64,000 nt of DNA. Source: Sipunculus nudus (lineage: Eukaryota; Annelida; Sipuncula; Golfingiida; Sipunculidae). A model generated the notes under the pieces. It was given only the letters and a program-made list of their open reading frames with translations. It made no database searches and had not been told where the DNA came from. Position numbers and translations under genes: made by a program. Where the stretch lies: assembly GCA_026874595.1 (NCBI GenBank), contig CM049310.1:90959556-91023555 (forward strand), written 5' to 3'. Below are positions 34,561-46,162 of the stretch, piece after piece (positions within the stretch are counted from its first letter, which is position 1; each line of letters opens with the position of its first letter).

Positions 34561-34946
34561 CTGTGATTAATAATAATAAACAAATATCATTCTTTTGTGT
34601 ATGGAAACGAAGCATGAAATACATATCATTAATTAATTAGCTGCAAGATTCCCACAGAAGATATGATAAAATGTATAGTTTGATGTTTAAAAGCAGCTCT
34701 TGAGAACGAATGTCAGACCGTGTAATGTGCGAGAAAAAGAAAGACCGCGGGAAATAGGAAATTACGGTATATATCATGGTCATTAAACCAGCATGGGGGC
34801 AGCTAATGTACATATCTCAGTTAATTAGTAATAATATAATACGGATTTCATTATGTAAAATTTATTTCAGGCCACATTTATGTCCCTGTGAACCAGTCTT
34901 CAGGAACTGATAAAACTAGTCATGATCAATTAGCAAAGCAAGAATC

Positions 34947-35204
34947 ATGACTTTCAAGGCATTAATTATTGACATAAAGGAGCTTTTGTTAATTATTCTG
35001 GACAGAACAAACAGGCCCCATTACAACGAGAATATAGACCACAGTGACCTAATTTCAGGCATCCAAAGAGAACTTTTGAGGACCTCTATAGATATAAAGT
35101 TACATGTTGCTAGGTCAAATGATTCGAGAACTATTAGAAGGCTGTATTTAAGATGGAGCCGCTCTAACTTTAATGAATGTGGCGGGAAAACAAGTTTATT
35201 TTAA
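34947..35204 (+). other. Conserved block with an open frame in each tandem unit
   Basis: In the middle unit the + strand is open (ILDRTNRPHYNENIDHSDLI.. QVARSNDSRT-like.. SNFNECGGK). The first unit has the same frame with stops at 33624 and after LYLR, the third with a stop after QREL. Because it lies 3' of the - strand exons it could simply be their 3' flank. Coding status is unresolved. Confidence 0.25.
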
Positions 35205-35460
35205 TATAAAAGAAAAACAACAGACTTTGTCATTTAAAATATATTATGCTTCAAATACATTAATGATTTATAATCTCTGGTGACAAACTGTCTTGATGCA
35301 CATTCCACACTACAATGACTGGAACGTTTTAGTGATCATTTTTTTTTTAAGAAAAAGTATCATGAAGGTATAAGTTCAAATACGTTAATGATGTAGATAC
35401 ACTGATGAGGAAGTTTGGGTTTAAAAATTTAATCATTGAATGTACTGTTCAATATTCTCA

Positions 35461-35918
35461 TTAAAAACCAAGAGTGTTTTCAATCTGGCACTCGCGGACG
35501 AGATGGTCGTACTCCTAGACGTACGGAAGATTTATTTCGACCAACTCGTCCATAGTATAATCGGCATCGTCCTGCCGAGGAGTACCCGTGGATGGACCGC
35601 CACTGCATGGCGTCTGTAGACGTGACGTCAGTGTAACCGTTTAAATGAACGGTAAGGCTACTGACGTAACGCCGCGGAACGTTTGGTCGTGTGTTCGGTA
35701 CTGTGGTGATGTTGTCGGTATCCGGTCTACAACCTAAATCAGATGTGACGTCTTCGGTCTTCCTTTTTATGGTCACTGACCGCCCGGTCGCATCACAACT
35801 GGTCACGTTTATGGACCTCGTTCCGGTACCAATATTCAGGTATAAACTGCTGGAGTACACTTTTTCTTCGCTGTCATGTGACACGGGTTACCTCTCTAGG
35901 CCTGAGCTTTTGTTGTTC
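35461..35918 (-). pseudogene. Terminal exon copy C of the tandem family
   Basis: The acceptor is TTCTTAACCACAG. The codon after GLER is TAA instead of ATA, and a small insertion (CATG) after TDVTSTDA shifts the frame before the C-terminus. It shares with copy B the TAG within the LPYV segment, so B and C are the most recent duplicates. Confidence 0.55.
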
Positions 35919-36796
35919 CTGTGGTTAAGAAACAAATATCACACTTTATTGTATGTAAACTAAGTATGAAATGCATATATATTGAATTAATTCGCCGCAA
36001 GATGCTTACAGAAATTACGATGAAATGTGTAATTTGATGTCAAAAGAAGTTTTGGAGTACCCATGTCAGACCGTCTTATATGTGAGATAGAAAGACCGTG
36101 TGGAAATAGGAATTGCGGAAAATATAATGGTCATTAAAACAGCTTGGGGGTAGCTAAGCCATATATTTAAATTAACTAGGGATAACAAAATACGGATTGC
36201 ATTATTTCAGATATAGTTCAGGCCAAGTTTCTGTCCCTGTGAATCAGTCTTCAGGAACTGATAAAACTAGTCATGATCAATTAGCAAAACAAGAATCATG
36301 ACTATCAAGGCATTAATTATTGACATTTAGGAGCTTTTGTTAATTATTCTGGACAGAACAAACAGGCCCCATTACAACGAGAATATAGGCCACAGTGACC
36401 TAATTTCAGACATCCAAAGAGAACTTTAAAAAACCTTTATAGATATCAAGTTACAAGTTGCTAGGTCAAATGATTCGAGAACTCTTAGAAGGCTGTATTT
36501 AAGATGGAGCCGCTCTAACTTTAGTGAATGTGGTGGGAAAATAAGTACGTTTTAATATAAAAGAAAAGCAACAGAAATTTGTCATTTAAAATATATCATG
36601 CTTCAAATACATTAATGATATATAATCTCTGGTGACAAACTGTCCTGATGCACATTCCACACTACAATGACTGGTACGTTTTAGTGATCAATTTTAATAA
36701 AAAGTATCACGAAGGTATAAATTCAAATACGTTAATGATGTAGATACACTGATGACGAAGTTTGGGTTTAATCATTGAATGTACTGTTCAATATTC

Positions 36797-37262
36797 TCAT
36801 TTAAAACCTAGAGTGTTTTCAGTTTGGCCCTCGCGGACGAGATGATCGTACCACTCGGCGTACGGACGATTTATTGCGACCACCTCGTCCAAAGTAAAAT
36901 CGGAATCGTCCTTTCGAGGAGTACCCGTGGTTTGACCGTCACTGCCGTCTATATAGACGTGACGTCACTGTAACTGTTGAAAGTGAACGGTAAGGCTACT
37001 GACGTAACGCTGCGGGACGTTTGGCTTTGGTACACTTTCCGGTATCCGGTCTACACTGTTGGTATCCGGTCTACAACCTAAATTAAACGTGGCCCCTTCG
37101 GTCTCGCTTTTTGTGGTCTCTGCCCGCCTGGTCGCCTCACAGTTAGTCACGTGTATGGTCCTCTTTCCGCCACCTATGATCAAGTACAAACTGCTTGAGT
37201 TAACTGTTTTTTCACTGTCATGTGACACGGGTATCCTCTCTAGGCCTGAGCTGTTGTTGTTC
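36797..37262 (-). pseudogene. Terminal exon copy D of the tandem family
   Basis: The acceptor TTTCTCAATCACAG precedes NNNSSGLERIPVSHDSEKTV.. RYVSSLTVHF. A one-base insertion after TVHF shifts the frame. The remaining C-terminus (LDEVVAINRPYAEWYDHLVREG) is open in another frame and ends NTLGFK. D alone lacks the TAG shared by B and C in the LPY segment; A also lacks it. Confidence 0.55.
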
Positions 37263-37560
37263 CTGTGATTGAGAAACAAATATCACACTTTATTGTATGT
37301 AAACTAAGTAAAAAATTACATATCATGAATTAATCAGCCACAAGATTCCTACAGAAGGTACGATAAAATGTATAGTTTGATGTTTGAAAGGAGTTTTGGA
37401 CACCCTTGTCAGACCGTGTTATAGAAAGACTGTGTGGAAATGGGAAATTACTGTATTTATAATAGTCATTAAAACAGCGTTAGGTTAGCTACGGCATATA
37501 TTTAAATTAACTTGTAATAATAAAATACGGATTTCATTATTTCAAATATACTTCAGACCA

Positions 37561-38221
37561 CGTTTCTTTCCCTGTGGTAAGATGTATGAAATACAACACA
37601 AAATGTGTGAACTCGATAATTCTGTATATGTTGATAGGATTGTGAGCGGTGTGTATATATAAAAACGTTTACTATATTCATAATATCAACCAGTTCCGAC
37701 AGACTGACACGTTCAAGAAAAAGGGAGAGTCGATGGATATCCTGCCGGTATAAGACGCGTTTAGGTTTTTGTTTAAAATCGCTGAAACTTAGGAAACGCG
37801 GAGAATAATTGGGAAACAGAAAAATACAAGATGTTGATAACTGACTGCAGAAAAGCCATGATATCAAAAGAATTATGTTTTACACAAGCTACAGCAAAGA
37901 TTGTAAGATATATTTAAATATAAAAAGGGTACGTACCCTACCATAGTAAAGGTGGAATTGCCGTTCCCGACGCTGTTTGTACCCTGTAACAAATATTACT
38001 TAAATTAAGTTATATTGTATTTAATTAAACAATTCTGTCACTAAAATAGAATAACAACGGACCTAAAAGTGGTTACTAATTACTTTACCGTTAAACCAAT
38101 AAATTAAAAGTTGTATATTAATATCATTTCCTGTGGGGTTTTTTTTTTCAATATTATTCATTCTCTGCGGGCCATGTATAGCCTCCCGACAAAAGGACGG
38201 GGTTAGAACCGGATGAATCGG
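37561..38221. other. No gene seen
   Basis: AT-rich flank between the tandem units and the 46-bp minisatellite. The - strand open frame 37553-37867 has no conservation with the matching flank of copy A and was not called. Confidence 0.35.
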
Positions 38222-38460
38222 ACGAGTTCGGACCTGAATAGCCAGGGAATCCCGCTAAATTACAAAAATACGACTGGACCTGGTTGGACAGGAAATCCCG
38301 CAAATTACAAAAAAATACGACTGGACCTGGTTGGACAGGGAATCTCGCTAAATTACATAAATACGACTTGAACTGGTTGGACAAGAAATCCCGCAAATTA
38401 CAAAAATACGACTGGACCTGGTTGGACAGAGAATCTCGCTAAATTACAAAGAAAACGACA
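38222..38460. repeat. ~46-bp minisatellite, about five copies
   Basis: CGACTGGACCTGGTTGGACA recurs at 38271, 38318, 38364 and 38409, with a decayed copy at 38456 (spacing 45-47), each followed by GGGAATCYCGCTAAATTAC. On the - strand each unit contains TTTCCTGTCCAACCAG, which resembles a splice acceptor. Confidence 0.88.
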
Positions 38461-38668
38461 CATACGGGTCAGGAGCGGGTTTTATCTGAATCACTCGGGA
38501 GTTTGTGATAATTTTTATACATAATTATAAAATATTATGATATAAATACTAAATATCGTCCCAACACTAATATATATCATAATATAATATAATATATAAC
38601 TCACACTGTGCGATTAATCCCTGAAATGCAAAGCCGTGATTCCTTAGCAACGGAACAATTAATCTTAC

Positions 38669-38860
38669 CTTCAATACATGTCCGTCCTCAAGAAGTTGTG
38701 CTGTGATCTCTCTGGCGGGGAGAATTATGGTTGGCGGCGCCTGTTGACTGGAAGTAGTTGAGGTAGACATAGTTTCGTCACGTTTGTGCGGCAGGACAGC
38801 GTTCTCGCTCGGTAAAATCATTCCAAGAAGCAAAACTGGGAAGAATTCAATGGTTCTCAT
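38669..38860 (-). CDS. Candidate first exon of a secreted protein
   Basis: On the - strand, ATG at 38860 opens 64 codons ending exactly at a consensus donor (TTGAAG|gtaaga). The start MRTIEFFPVLLLGMILPSEN is a good signal peptide (Arg, hydrophobic core, polar end). It is followed by a Ser/Thr stretch (MSTSTTSSQQ) and APPTIILPAREITAQLLED. A TATA-like box lies 170 bp upstream. The exon ends in phase 0, whereas the tandem terminal exons begin after two bases of a codon, so they cannot be joined directly; a missing middle exon or separate gene is needed. No family was recognised. Confidence 0.42.
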
Positions 38861-39028
38861 GCATGTTGACACTCACCCTTCCGCCAGAGGTCGTTTCTAC
38901 TCAAAACGAATCTCTTCTGTTTGGGCACTGCATGTGGGAAGGACCGAACTACTTGACAAGTGTAGCTTGGTACCAAATTCTCTTTACACGAAATTAACGG
39001 ACGGACGATTAACCATAACTACAGCACA

Positions 39029-39034
39029 TATATA
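39029..39034 (-). promoter_or_regulatory. TATA-like box for the 38669-38860 exon
   Basis: GGTATATATG on the - strand lies about 170 bp upstream of the candidate start codon. A start site about 30 bp downstream would leave a 5' UTR near 140 nt. This is inference from position only. Confidence 0.25.
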
Positions 39035-39132
39035 CCGGGTTACTTATCAGCTTATAGTCAGACGTCAGCTGAGCTAAAATTGTGGGTTCCCTTAACTTGC
39101 TGAAGTTCAGCCCCGTATATATATTATACGTC

Positions 39133-39180
39133 TATAGTCCGTCCCAGTACCCGTGTCCGCATGTTTTTCTGGGATAATTT
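39133..39180 (+). mobile_element. Orphan left end of the TATAGTCCGTTCC element family
   Basis: TATAGTCCGTCCCAGTACCC then GTGTCCGCATGTTTTTCTGGGAT matches the terminal repeats of the elements at 40881-42129. The matching right end was not found, so the copy is truncated or interrupted by the elements that follow. Confidence 0.5.
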
Positions 39181-39341
39181 TTCATACGTGTAAAGCAGTT
39201 TAAACCTTTCTTGTCCAAAGGTTGCAGGAGCTATTCCGCCGACTACCTGCGTAAAAAGTAATGCCTTACCTTGTTTTGATTTTTTATGAGACAATATAAA
39301 ATATGACAAAACAAGTTTTACGAATTATTCCTTGTCTAAGT

Positions 39342-40875
39342 AAACCCGGCAAATATCGGACACCCGGGTAATATCGGACACTTGCCTATAAATCCTCAAG
39401 AAATGGTCATTTTTGGTAATCCCGACCGACAGCACGCGACAAATGAAAGTTTATGATTTGTTTTGTTTACAACTTCCAAATGAAAGTTTATGATTTTTTT
39501 TGTTTACAACTTCCGTTAAATACTGCCAAAAATTAAATAAAAGGTCATTTTTTATTGGTTTAACACGGCTTCCATGGAACCAATGACCGGTCTCAGCCGT
39601 CCTGGAAAGTTCAGGCACGACACACGTGATCGGCGTGACCCCAAGACTAGGTCAAGTTTTGACAGTCAGACGCGATGTCATGACCTGTTGACCAGTTTAT
39701 ATCACCGTCAGACTGTTTATTTTTCATACATAGCATTTTGCTTGACTAAAAACAAAGATATTTTAAAATTTACTGTAATTTGTTAAGTGTCCGATATTAC
39801 CCGGGTGGCCATAAAGGAACCTGGGTAATATCGGACACTCGGCACCATGGAAACTGGCAATCATTATAAGGGGCTCTTTGAAGGATAAACAACGACACAT
39901 TGCCTCTAAAGCAAATATGATTAATTGTAATGATATTTGGAGTTATTTTTATAGCAGAACGACTGTATATAAGTTCATAGTACACGGGGTCATAATGTCA
40001 CATATTTGCTATATATATATCTGCATTTAAAGTTGCTTGAATGCACCTTTTATAACTGAACAGTTTACTGAAAAAAATAGCAAATATTAAAATGTTATAC
40101 TTATTTATTATTACTTTAGCATATAATAATGTTAATTTGCCTTTTTGCATTTAGATGATCACTTTATATTCATATAGGGTAAAACTATAAGTTCTGGCAT
40201 TTTGCATGCATCTTACCCATACCATAACAGAAGTCTTCAATGTATTTTAGAATGACCAGAAATAAAGGTATTATTGATTATATACTGGGAAAATACACAT
40301 ATTATATCGGCATTTAATCTAGGGTGTTAGTAATTATTGATATTTTATACAAAATGACAGCTTAAAACATTTTAGTTTGCAAATTTCCGCTGTCCTCGAG
40401 AACAGCCTTTCTGTGACGAATCGTCTGGCACTTTGCCAGTCACGATCTCGCACCAAGGTCCATAGAAGAAACCCTCAAACACGGCTCATCCACGGGTTAC
40501 CATTGGTAGAAAAACTGATCAAATGAAAGATTTGACAATGTTTTCCCATAAAACCATACTTTTTGTGCTTGTTATTGCGTCTGTGCCAGCTGTCAACGTC
40601 AGTTTTCCATGATATAACGGTCAATATCTGCACAAGGTATCGCCGTTTAGCCCGGTGTCCGATATTACCCGGGTGGTGTCCGATATTACCCAGGTGAACC
40701 TCCGCGGCGTCTCTTGCAAATTTTTTGTACTAGAGGGCGCTTGACCTTGACATGTTTAGTCTTAAAAAGATCTCCTGTTCGTGAGGTTTGAAATGATACC
40801 CGGAAGCCGGCGTTGTTTTGATTAGTCATGGGACGGAAAGCAGACGAAGCCAAAAGTGTCCGATAATACCCCCCT
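39342..40875. mobile_element. Nest of inverted-repeat elements with ends CCCGGGTAATATCGGACAC
   Basis: The 19-20-bp end motif occurs seven times. In direct orientation: 39342-39362 (degenerate), 39361-39381 and 39820-39838. Inverted: 39787-39807, 40655-40675, 40676-40696 and 40856-40875 (degenerate). The simplest reading is one element at 39361-39807 (~447 bp), another at 39820-40675 (~856 bp), and outer degenerate ends enclosing both. No protein is encoded. Confidence 0.65.
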
Positions 40876-40880
40876 TACTC

Positions 40881-41492
40881 TAAAGTCCGTTCCTGTACCC
40901 CTGTCCACCTGCTTTTTCGCGATTATCTCTACATAAGACAAATTTGGCAAACAAAATTTGCACCATTGACATAAAGAGGCAAAAGCGTAATTTTTGGTAC
41001 CTTACCTACTCACGATATAAATATTATTTACTTTACGTCTCAAATATATCCGTGGTTCATGGCGTCCCTAATATGCGGCCATTGTTTATCCTCCTTGGAT
41101 ATGGATAAAAAGTAATGTGACGTAACAGTGAAGCGCGTGCACGCGGAGAATACAAGTCTCGCTGTAAACAGGGGTCGGCAGCTCTTGATTATTGGTTCCG
41201 TGAATGTTGGTGCCTCTTTAGTACGTCACGTCTATTATGACGTCATCACTATCCCCTGATATGCCCATTTAACAGATAAGTGGCAAGATGTCGATAAAGA
41301 ATAGACTAGTTACTCATAAAATGGTTTTAAAATGTTTACAGGAAAATTACATAAGGTAGGCTATTATTTCCATAATAGTTAACTACGCTTTTTCCTCTTT
41401 CTTCTCCAAGGTCAAACAATTTTGGCGTTCTTCGGTTCACAAATAAATAATTGCGAAAAAACAGGTGGACAGGGGTACTGGAACGGATTATA
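40881..41492. mobile_element. TA-flanked inverted-repeat element P1 (~612 bp)
   Basis: TAAAGTCCGTTCCTGTACCC plus CTGTCCACCTG at the left is mirrored by CAGGTGGACAGGGGTACTGG plus AACGGATTATA at the right, so the terminal inverted repeats extend ~40 bp with few mismatches. TA at both ends suggests TA target duplication as in Tc1/mariner-type MITEs. The interior contains TTATGACGTCATC, a CRE-like site. Confidence 0.75.
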
Positions 41493-41510
41493 ATATTATA
41501 ATAAAAAAGC

Positions 41511-42129
41511 TATAGTCCGTTCCAGCACCCATGTCCACCTGTTTTTTTCCCGTTTATCTCTACATAAGACAAACTTGCATATCAAAATTTGCACCAATGG
41601 CATAAAAAGGCAAAAGCGTAATTTTTGGTTCCTTACCTACTCAAAATATAAATATTATTCCTTTTACGGCCTGATTGACATATCTCATATATATCCGTGG
41701 TTCATGGCGTCCCTAATAAGTGGCCATTGTTTATCCTCCTTGCATTAAGTAATGTGACGTAACAGTGAAGCGCGTGCACGTGGAGAATACAAGTCTCGCT
41801 GTAAACAGGGGTCAGCAGCTCTTGATTATTGGTCCCAAGAATATGGGCGCCTCTTTAGTACGTCACGTCTATTATGACGTCATCCCTAATCCCTGATATG
41901 CCCATTTCACAGATTAGTGGCACGATATCGCTATAGAATAGACTTGTTACTCATAAAATGATTTTAAATTGTTTACAGGAAAATGACATAAGGTACGCTA
42001 TTATTTCCTTAATAGTAAATTACGCTTTTTCCTCTTTCTGTCCTAAGATTAAAAAGTTTTGAATTTCTTTGATTATCAAAAAAATAATCACGAAAAAACA
42101 GGTGGACAGGGGTGCTGGTACGGACTATA
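41511..42129. mobile_element. TA-flanked inverted-repeat element P2 (~619 bp)
   Basis: It is a close paralogue of P1 in the same orientation. The left end is TATAGTCCGTTCCAGCACCC plus ATGTCCACCTG and the right end CAGGTGGACAGGGGTGCTGG plus TACGGACTATA. The interior matches P1 throughout, including the TTATGACGTCATC site near 41876. Confidence 0.78.
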
Positions 42130-42138
42130 TAGAGAGAG

Positions 42139-43914
42139 TATAGTCCGTTCCACCAACCGTGACACTAGTTTTTTTCGCGATATTTTGAATCAGACGTAAA
42201 ACTGAACAAAGATTTTTGGTAAGTAGTTAAATTAGAACGCGACCTAATTTTCTGACAGGAAAAATGCCACATACCCGAAATGAATCGCCTGTAATGAGCA
42301 AAAATCAAAATCCAGGATAAACTCTGCAGGCGTTTACGACATTTTGTGCCTGGTCAACTGATTTGATTCTGCCTCGCACGCGCGTGACGTCATAAGCGAT
42401 GTTCCATTTTGCAGGTGGGAGGTTCCCGCTGTTTGGCGATGTGGAGTAGTCAAACAATAATAACATGCTGAAGTACATCACTGTCATTAGCCCCCCCCCC
42501 CCCCCCCCCCCATTTTAGATATAGATAAGGGTGCTATCCTTTTGAATGGTCATAAGCGGTGCCTTAATAATAATAATAATGATAAAACGGCTAAAACTTG
42601 CACACCGTGCAAGTGTGCCCTAGATTTCCCCCAGGCACGTGTACCGGGCCTGCAGCACCAGCGAAAACCATTTACAATGTATAACCGGTGCATCTCTGAG
42701 CGGGGGTCAGGCATTCCATTTGTGTCAAAGCTCAGGCATTTTTTCAGTGAACTCTATTCGCCCATAAACACAATTCCTCACACAGTCATTTAAATATGTA
42801 CATTACATTTTCTGGCAAAGTTTAAATTAATGGCTGTCGCAAGCACAGGATTTGATTAACATGGTTCCATGCCTGCCTTGCGTTGATGTTTGTACGATTT
42901 TCCATGGAAATGGATTTAAATTCTTGTGTTTAGGCCTAATCTGAATTTATTGCCAATATTGGCTCTCCCAAAAACATATATTCATTACCATGTACTCCCT
43001 TTTTTAATGGGACACATATTTACAGTGATTATCCCAACAACCCAATTTGTGTAAAATGTTAATTTTGAACATGGTTTTATTTCTGCCTGAATTTAGTCCT
43101 AACCTGCATGTAAGGACAAGGACAAATCTTTAGTATCTAAAATAATCTAAAGTGTCTGGGGTCATCCCAACCTTGAAATGGGATCGCCAATATTGTAAGG
43201 CAAGTACGCCCAAAGTTAGGCAATATTCCGACCAGTTCATTCTAAATAGGGATGGCAAGATGCCAGTGCCGGTTTCTCGGGGTCATGAAATACGTGGATT
43301 CATATGGAATTTTGTAAACTTTTTGCTACTTTTTGTTAAAGGTGTATTCATAATTTTGACGGGAATTAAAATTCGCTTTTTTTAAACAAATGTGAATAGA
43401 TTCGCACCGGCTTTGGCTAGAAAACTTGTAGTCCAAAACGCTGACGGCCTCACAAAGCGATTTGTCACGCATATACCAGCAGTTACATGAATGAAGCTTC
43501 GGCCATAGCCATGACTGGGGCTCTGTACATGTACCGTACAATATTTAAAAATCGGCCATATACATATTATAAAATAGAAGAGCTTAACTTTGGCTGCTTA
43601 CCACGGTGCCACCTGCTGGCCTCTTCATAACGTGCATTCAGGAAATTTCACGCGACGACCGTGACGTCACGGTTACGTCATTCCATTATGACGGCAAAGT
43701 TTTCACATACAGCGCTGAGTTGGCCATGCAGTTCTCACATAAAGAAAAACAACAACTCGGCGTCGTGATGTTACTGTTTTCATTAATTTTCGCTAACTTC
43801 ATACAAAATTAGGTCGTTTTCTCAGCATTCGCCGTACCGCTATGAACACACATTAGAAATCCAGGGAGAGAAGAAAACCCGAAAAAAACTAGTGTCACGG
43901 TTGGTGGAACTATA
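42139..43914. mobile_element. TA-flanked inverted-repeat element P3 (~1.78 kb)
   Basis: TATAGTCCGTTCCACCAACC plus GTGACACTAGTTTTTTTCGCG at the left, and CGAAAAAAACTAGTGTCACG plus GTTGGTGGAACTATA at the right, are ~35-bp inverted ends. The outermost bases match P1/P2 but the inner part differs, so this is a distinct subfamily. A long C run (42491-42510) lies inside. The open frames inside (42542-42793, 43152-43385) are unrecognised. Confidence 0.72.
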
Positions 43915-45130
43915 TACTCCGTTCCACTGAACTAAAAGTTTTTTTTTGCCTTGAGGATGTCAGATGTTGCCGGCAAACCTTAATGGCTACAGCTCTGAAT
44001 AGGATTAATGAGGGGTGTGCTTTATTTATTTAGATATAGTCAAGCCCAGTTTGTGTAATATCGGTGAATAGAAAATGCAGTCTATTGTCACAGAAATCTT
44101 AAATTCCAAACTATTTCATATAAATAAAAAAGGGTACGTAAATCTGACCGTTTAATATCATGGAATATTGTCATAATCCCGATCATTGTTATGATTGGAA
44201 CCTTTGCCAGTGATATCAGTGCGCAGTTAATATCAAATGCGGACAAATCCGGCCAAGAGGCTGTTATCGATCAGGTGTATAAAAAAATCTAAGACTATTA
44301 TATAACTATCTCCTTCCCGTGCACGGCAGACCTCGTGCAGTGATTATAATACACGCATGTCACTCAACGTCAGTTAGCTAGTTAGGCTCTATTTTTTTAA
44401 AGAAAAAATGTTAATCCATTGTTCATTGATGATTGTTTTTTTTATAACAAGGGCAATGTTTGTATATCCAGAAAACCCTGCATTGATGCCTTAGTATGGT
44501 GTCAATAACGGAGTTTCGATCTTAATTCTTCCGTCCGCCCGGATCATTGTTAAATTTCTGCATGGCATCTTCCCGCATGGGCCTATATGCTATGGAAATA
44601 GAGTATATGCATGTATTTTATTTACTTATTATTTTTCTATAAATGCATATCTCCAAGAAGCATTAATTGGTGAAATTACATATTCTCGATCGTCACTATC
44701 CTGAAAGACAGTGAGAAAGACATGGACGTTTTATTATTTTTGTTAGTCTTAGAAGGGGTATACTTTTATCGTTTTCATTTTATGAGAAATTGACTGACTA
44801 CCCTTTTTCGGAGTATATATACTATACACTAGTCCCACGCACTTACAGTTTCATTCATGAGATATATTGCGGGAAATTGTCCGTGTGCACCAGTTTCAGT
44901 GCTAAAACATGCCATTTCATAATCAGACAATTGGTGACTATTGAGATTATGTGAATTTCAGAAGTTTTTCAAAATTATTCAGGAACCCGGACGCTTATAC
45001 ATAATGCAGTGATAATATATTATTTCGAAATGCAGGAATGTATGCCCGCGGCTGTTTGACTAACTGTTCATACGCCCTTGTATGACTATGTATTTTTTTT
45101 TCATTCAGAAGAACAAACCGTATATATATA

Positions 45131-45187
<57 letters not shown>

Positions 45188-46162
45188 CACATTTAAAATA
45201 TATAATGAATAATATAATATAATAAAATGATAAAATATTATAAAATTATTATGAATATATATAATGAATAATATAACAAAATCAAAATATATAATATGTA
45301 CATTTGATATAGGATGAATACAAAAAGAATTGAATGGTAAAACATACATAAAATGGGTCCTGGTCATGTCCATGATGTTCAATCAATTATATAACTGATT
45401 ATACCTTTTTTATTAATTTATAGATGCATCTGATTTGAAAAAAAAATGTGATACAATTCATAGAAATGCAGATATATATATATATATATATTAAATGTCT
45501 GATTAAATGTCTCTATCTACAAAATTAATGTTAATAAACATATGATTACAAATATGATTTAAAATATTTTATGGGCCTAAACAGGAGCAACTTCTCACAA
45601 ACGTCCCTCAGCCCGGAGGAAGGTGGGCCAATATTTATTAGCCTATATGCTTGTTCCAGTGAACATATAGCCCATACAATGTCAAACATTCATTAGGCCT
45701 ATATTTATCATCTGCTCTCTGTACTCTCATCAATCATATATTTTTACCTCTTCTAATTACATTGACATTATCAATTGGATTTATACTTGTGTAAATATTC
45801 TAATTTACGATCAACACGGTAAACAAACAACACGATACGTGTCACCACAGCACAGGAACCACATAAACGATTTCATCCCTTCTGGTAAAATGGACACTTC
45901 CAGCCAATCCAGGGCAACGTCCTTGACCCCTTGTTTACAAGCGCCTCTTGGAGGAACTGTCGCAAAGTTTGTAGACTGATTCTCACATTTCAGAAAAAAA
46001 TCGATTGTGAAAACAACATGCAAGGTACAGTTTTATATGTATGATGGAAAATTAGGCGGATGTTTCTTCTACCCCATTTTGTTAGATTTCTTTTGATATC
46101 TAACTTCACTTTTTTTTCTTTCGCAAAAAACGGGTGGACCATAGGTTGTGGAACGGAGTATA
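43913..46162. mobile_element. TA-flanked element P4 (~2.25 kb), probably with insertions
   Basis: The left end TATACTCCGTTCCACTGAAC abuts P3, sharing its TA, and the right end TTGTGGAACGGAGTATA mirrors it for about 15 bp; further in, the ends differ except for T-rich/A-rich runs. The interior contains the long TA microsatellite, which may mark a later insertion. Confidence 0.5.
45119..45183. repeat. TA dinucleotide microsatellite
   Basis: About 32 TA units with one interruption (TATATCTATATA). The open frames rich in YIYIYI on the - strand are its by-product. Confidence 0.95.

Larger units (their letters stand above)
33541..37560. repeat. Three tandem copies of a ~1.35-kb unit carrying a terminal exon
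   Basis: Units start at 33541, 34891 and 36240 (spacing 1350 and 1349) at CAGTCYTCARGAA..TAAAACTAGTCATGATCAA. Each holds a conserved block (GACAGAACAAACAGGCCCC onward), a spacer, and a - strand exon. The third unit continues into a right flank (37553 onward) that is also present beyond the separate copy A near 22255, which suggests A and the third unit keep the ancestral upstream boundary. Confidence 0.88.

Noticed and set aside
37553-37867. 104-codon - strand frame upstream of terminal exon D
   Set aside because: The matching flank of copy A (about 22255-22530) does not keep the frame or the encoded residues, and no splice sites fit.
43152-43385. 77-codon frame inside P3, considered as a transposase remnant
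   Set aside because: No DDE-type or other transposase motif can be seen and it is too short to judge.
44995-45382. Two - strand frames with YIYIYI runs
   Set aside because: They are generated by the TA microsatellite.
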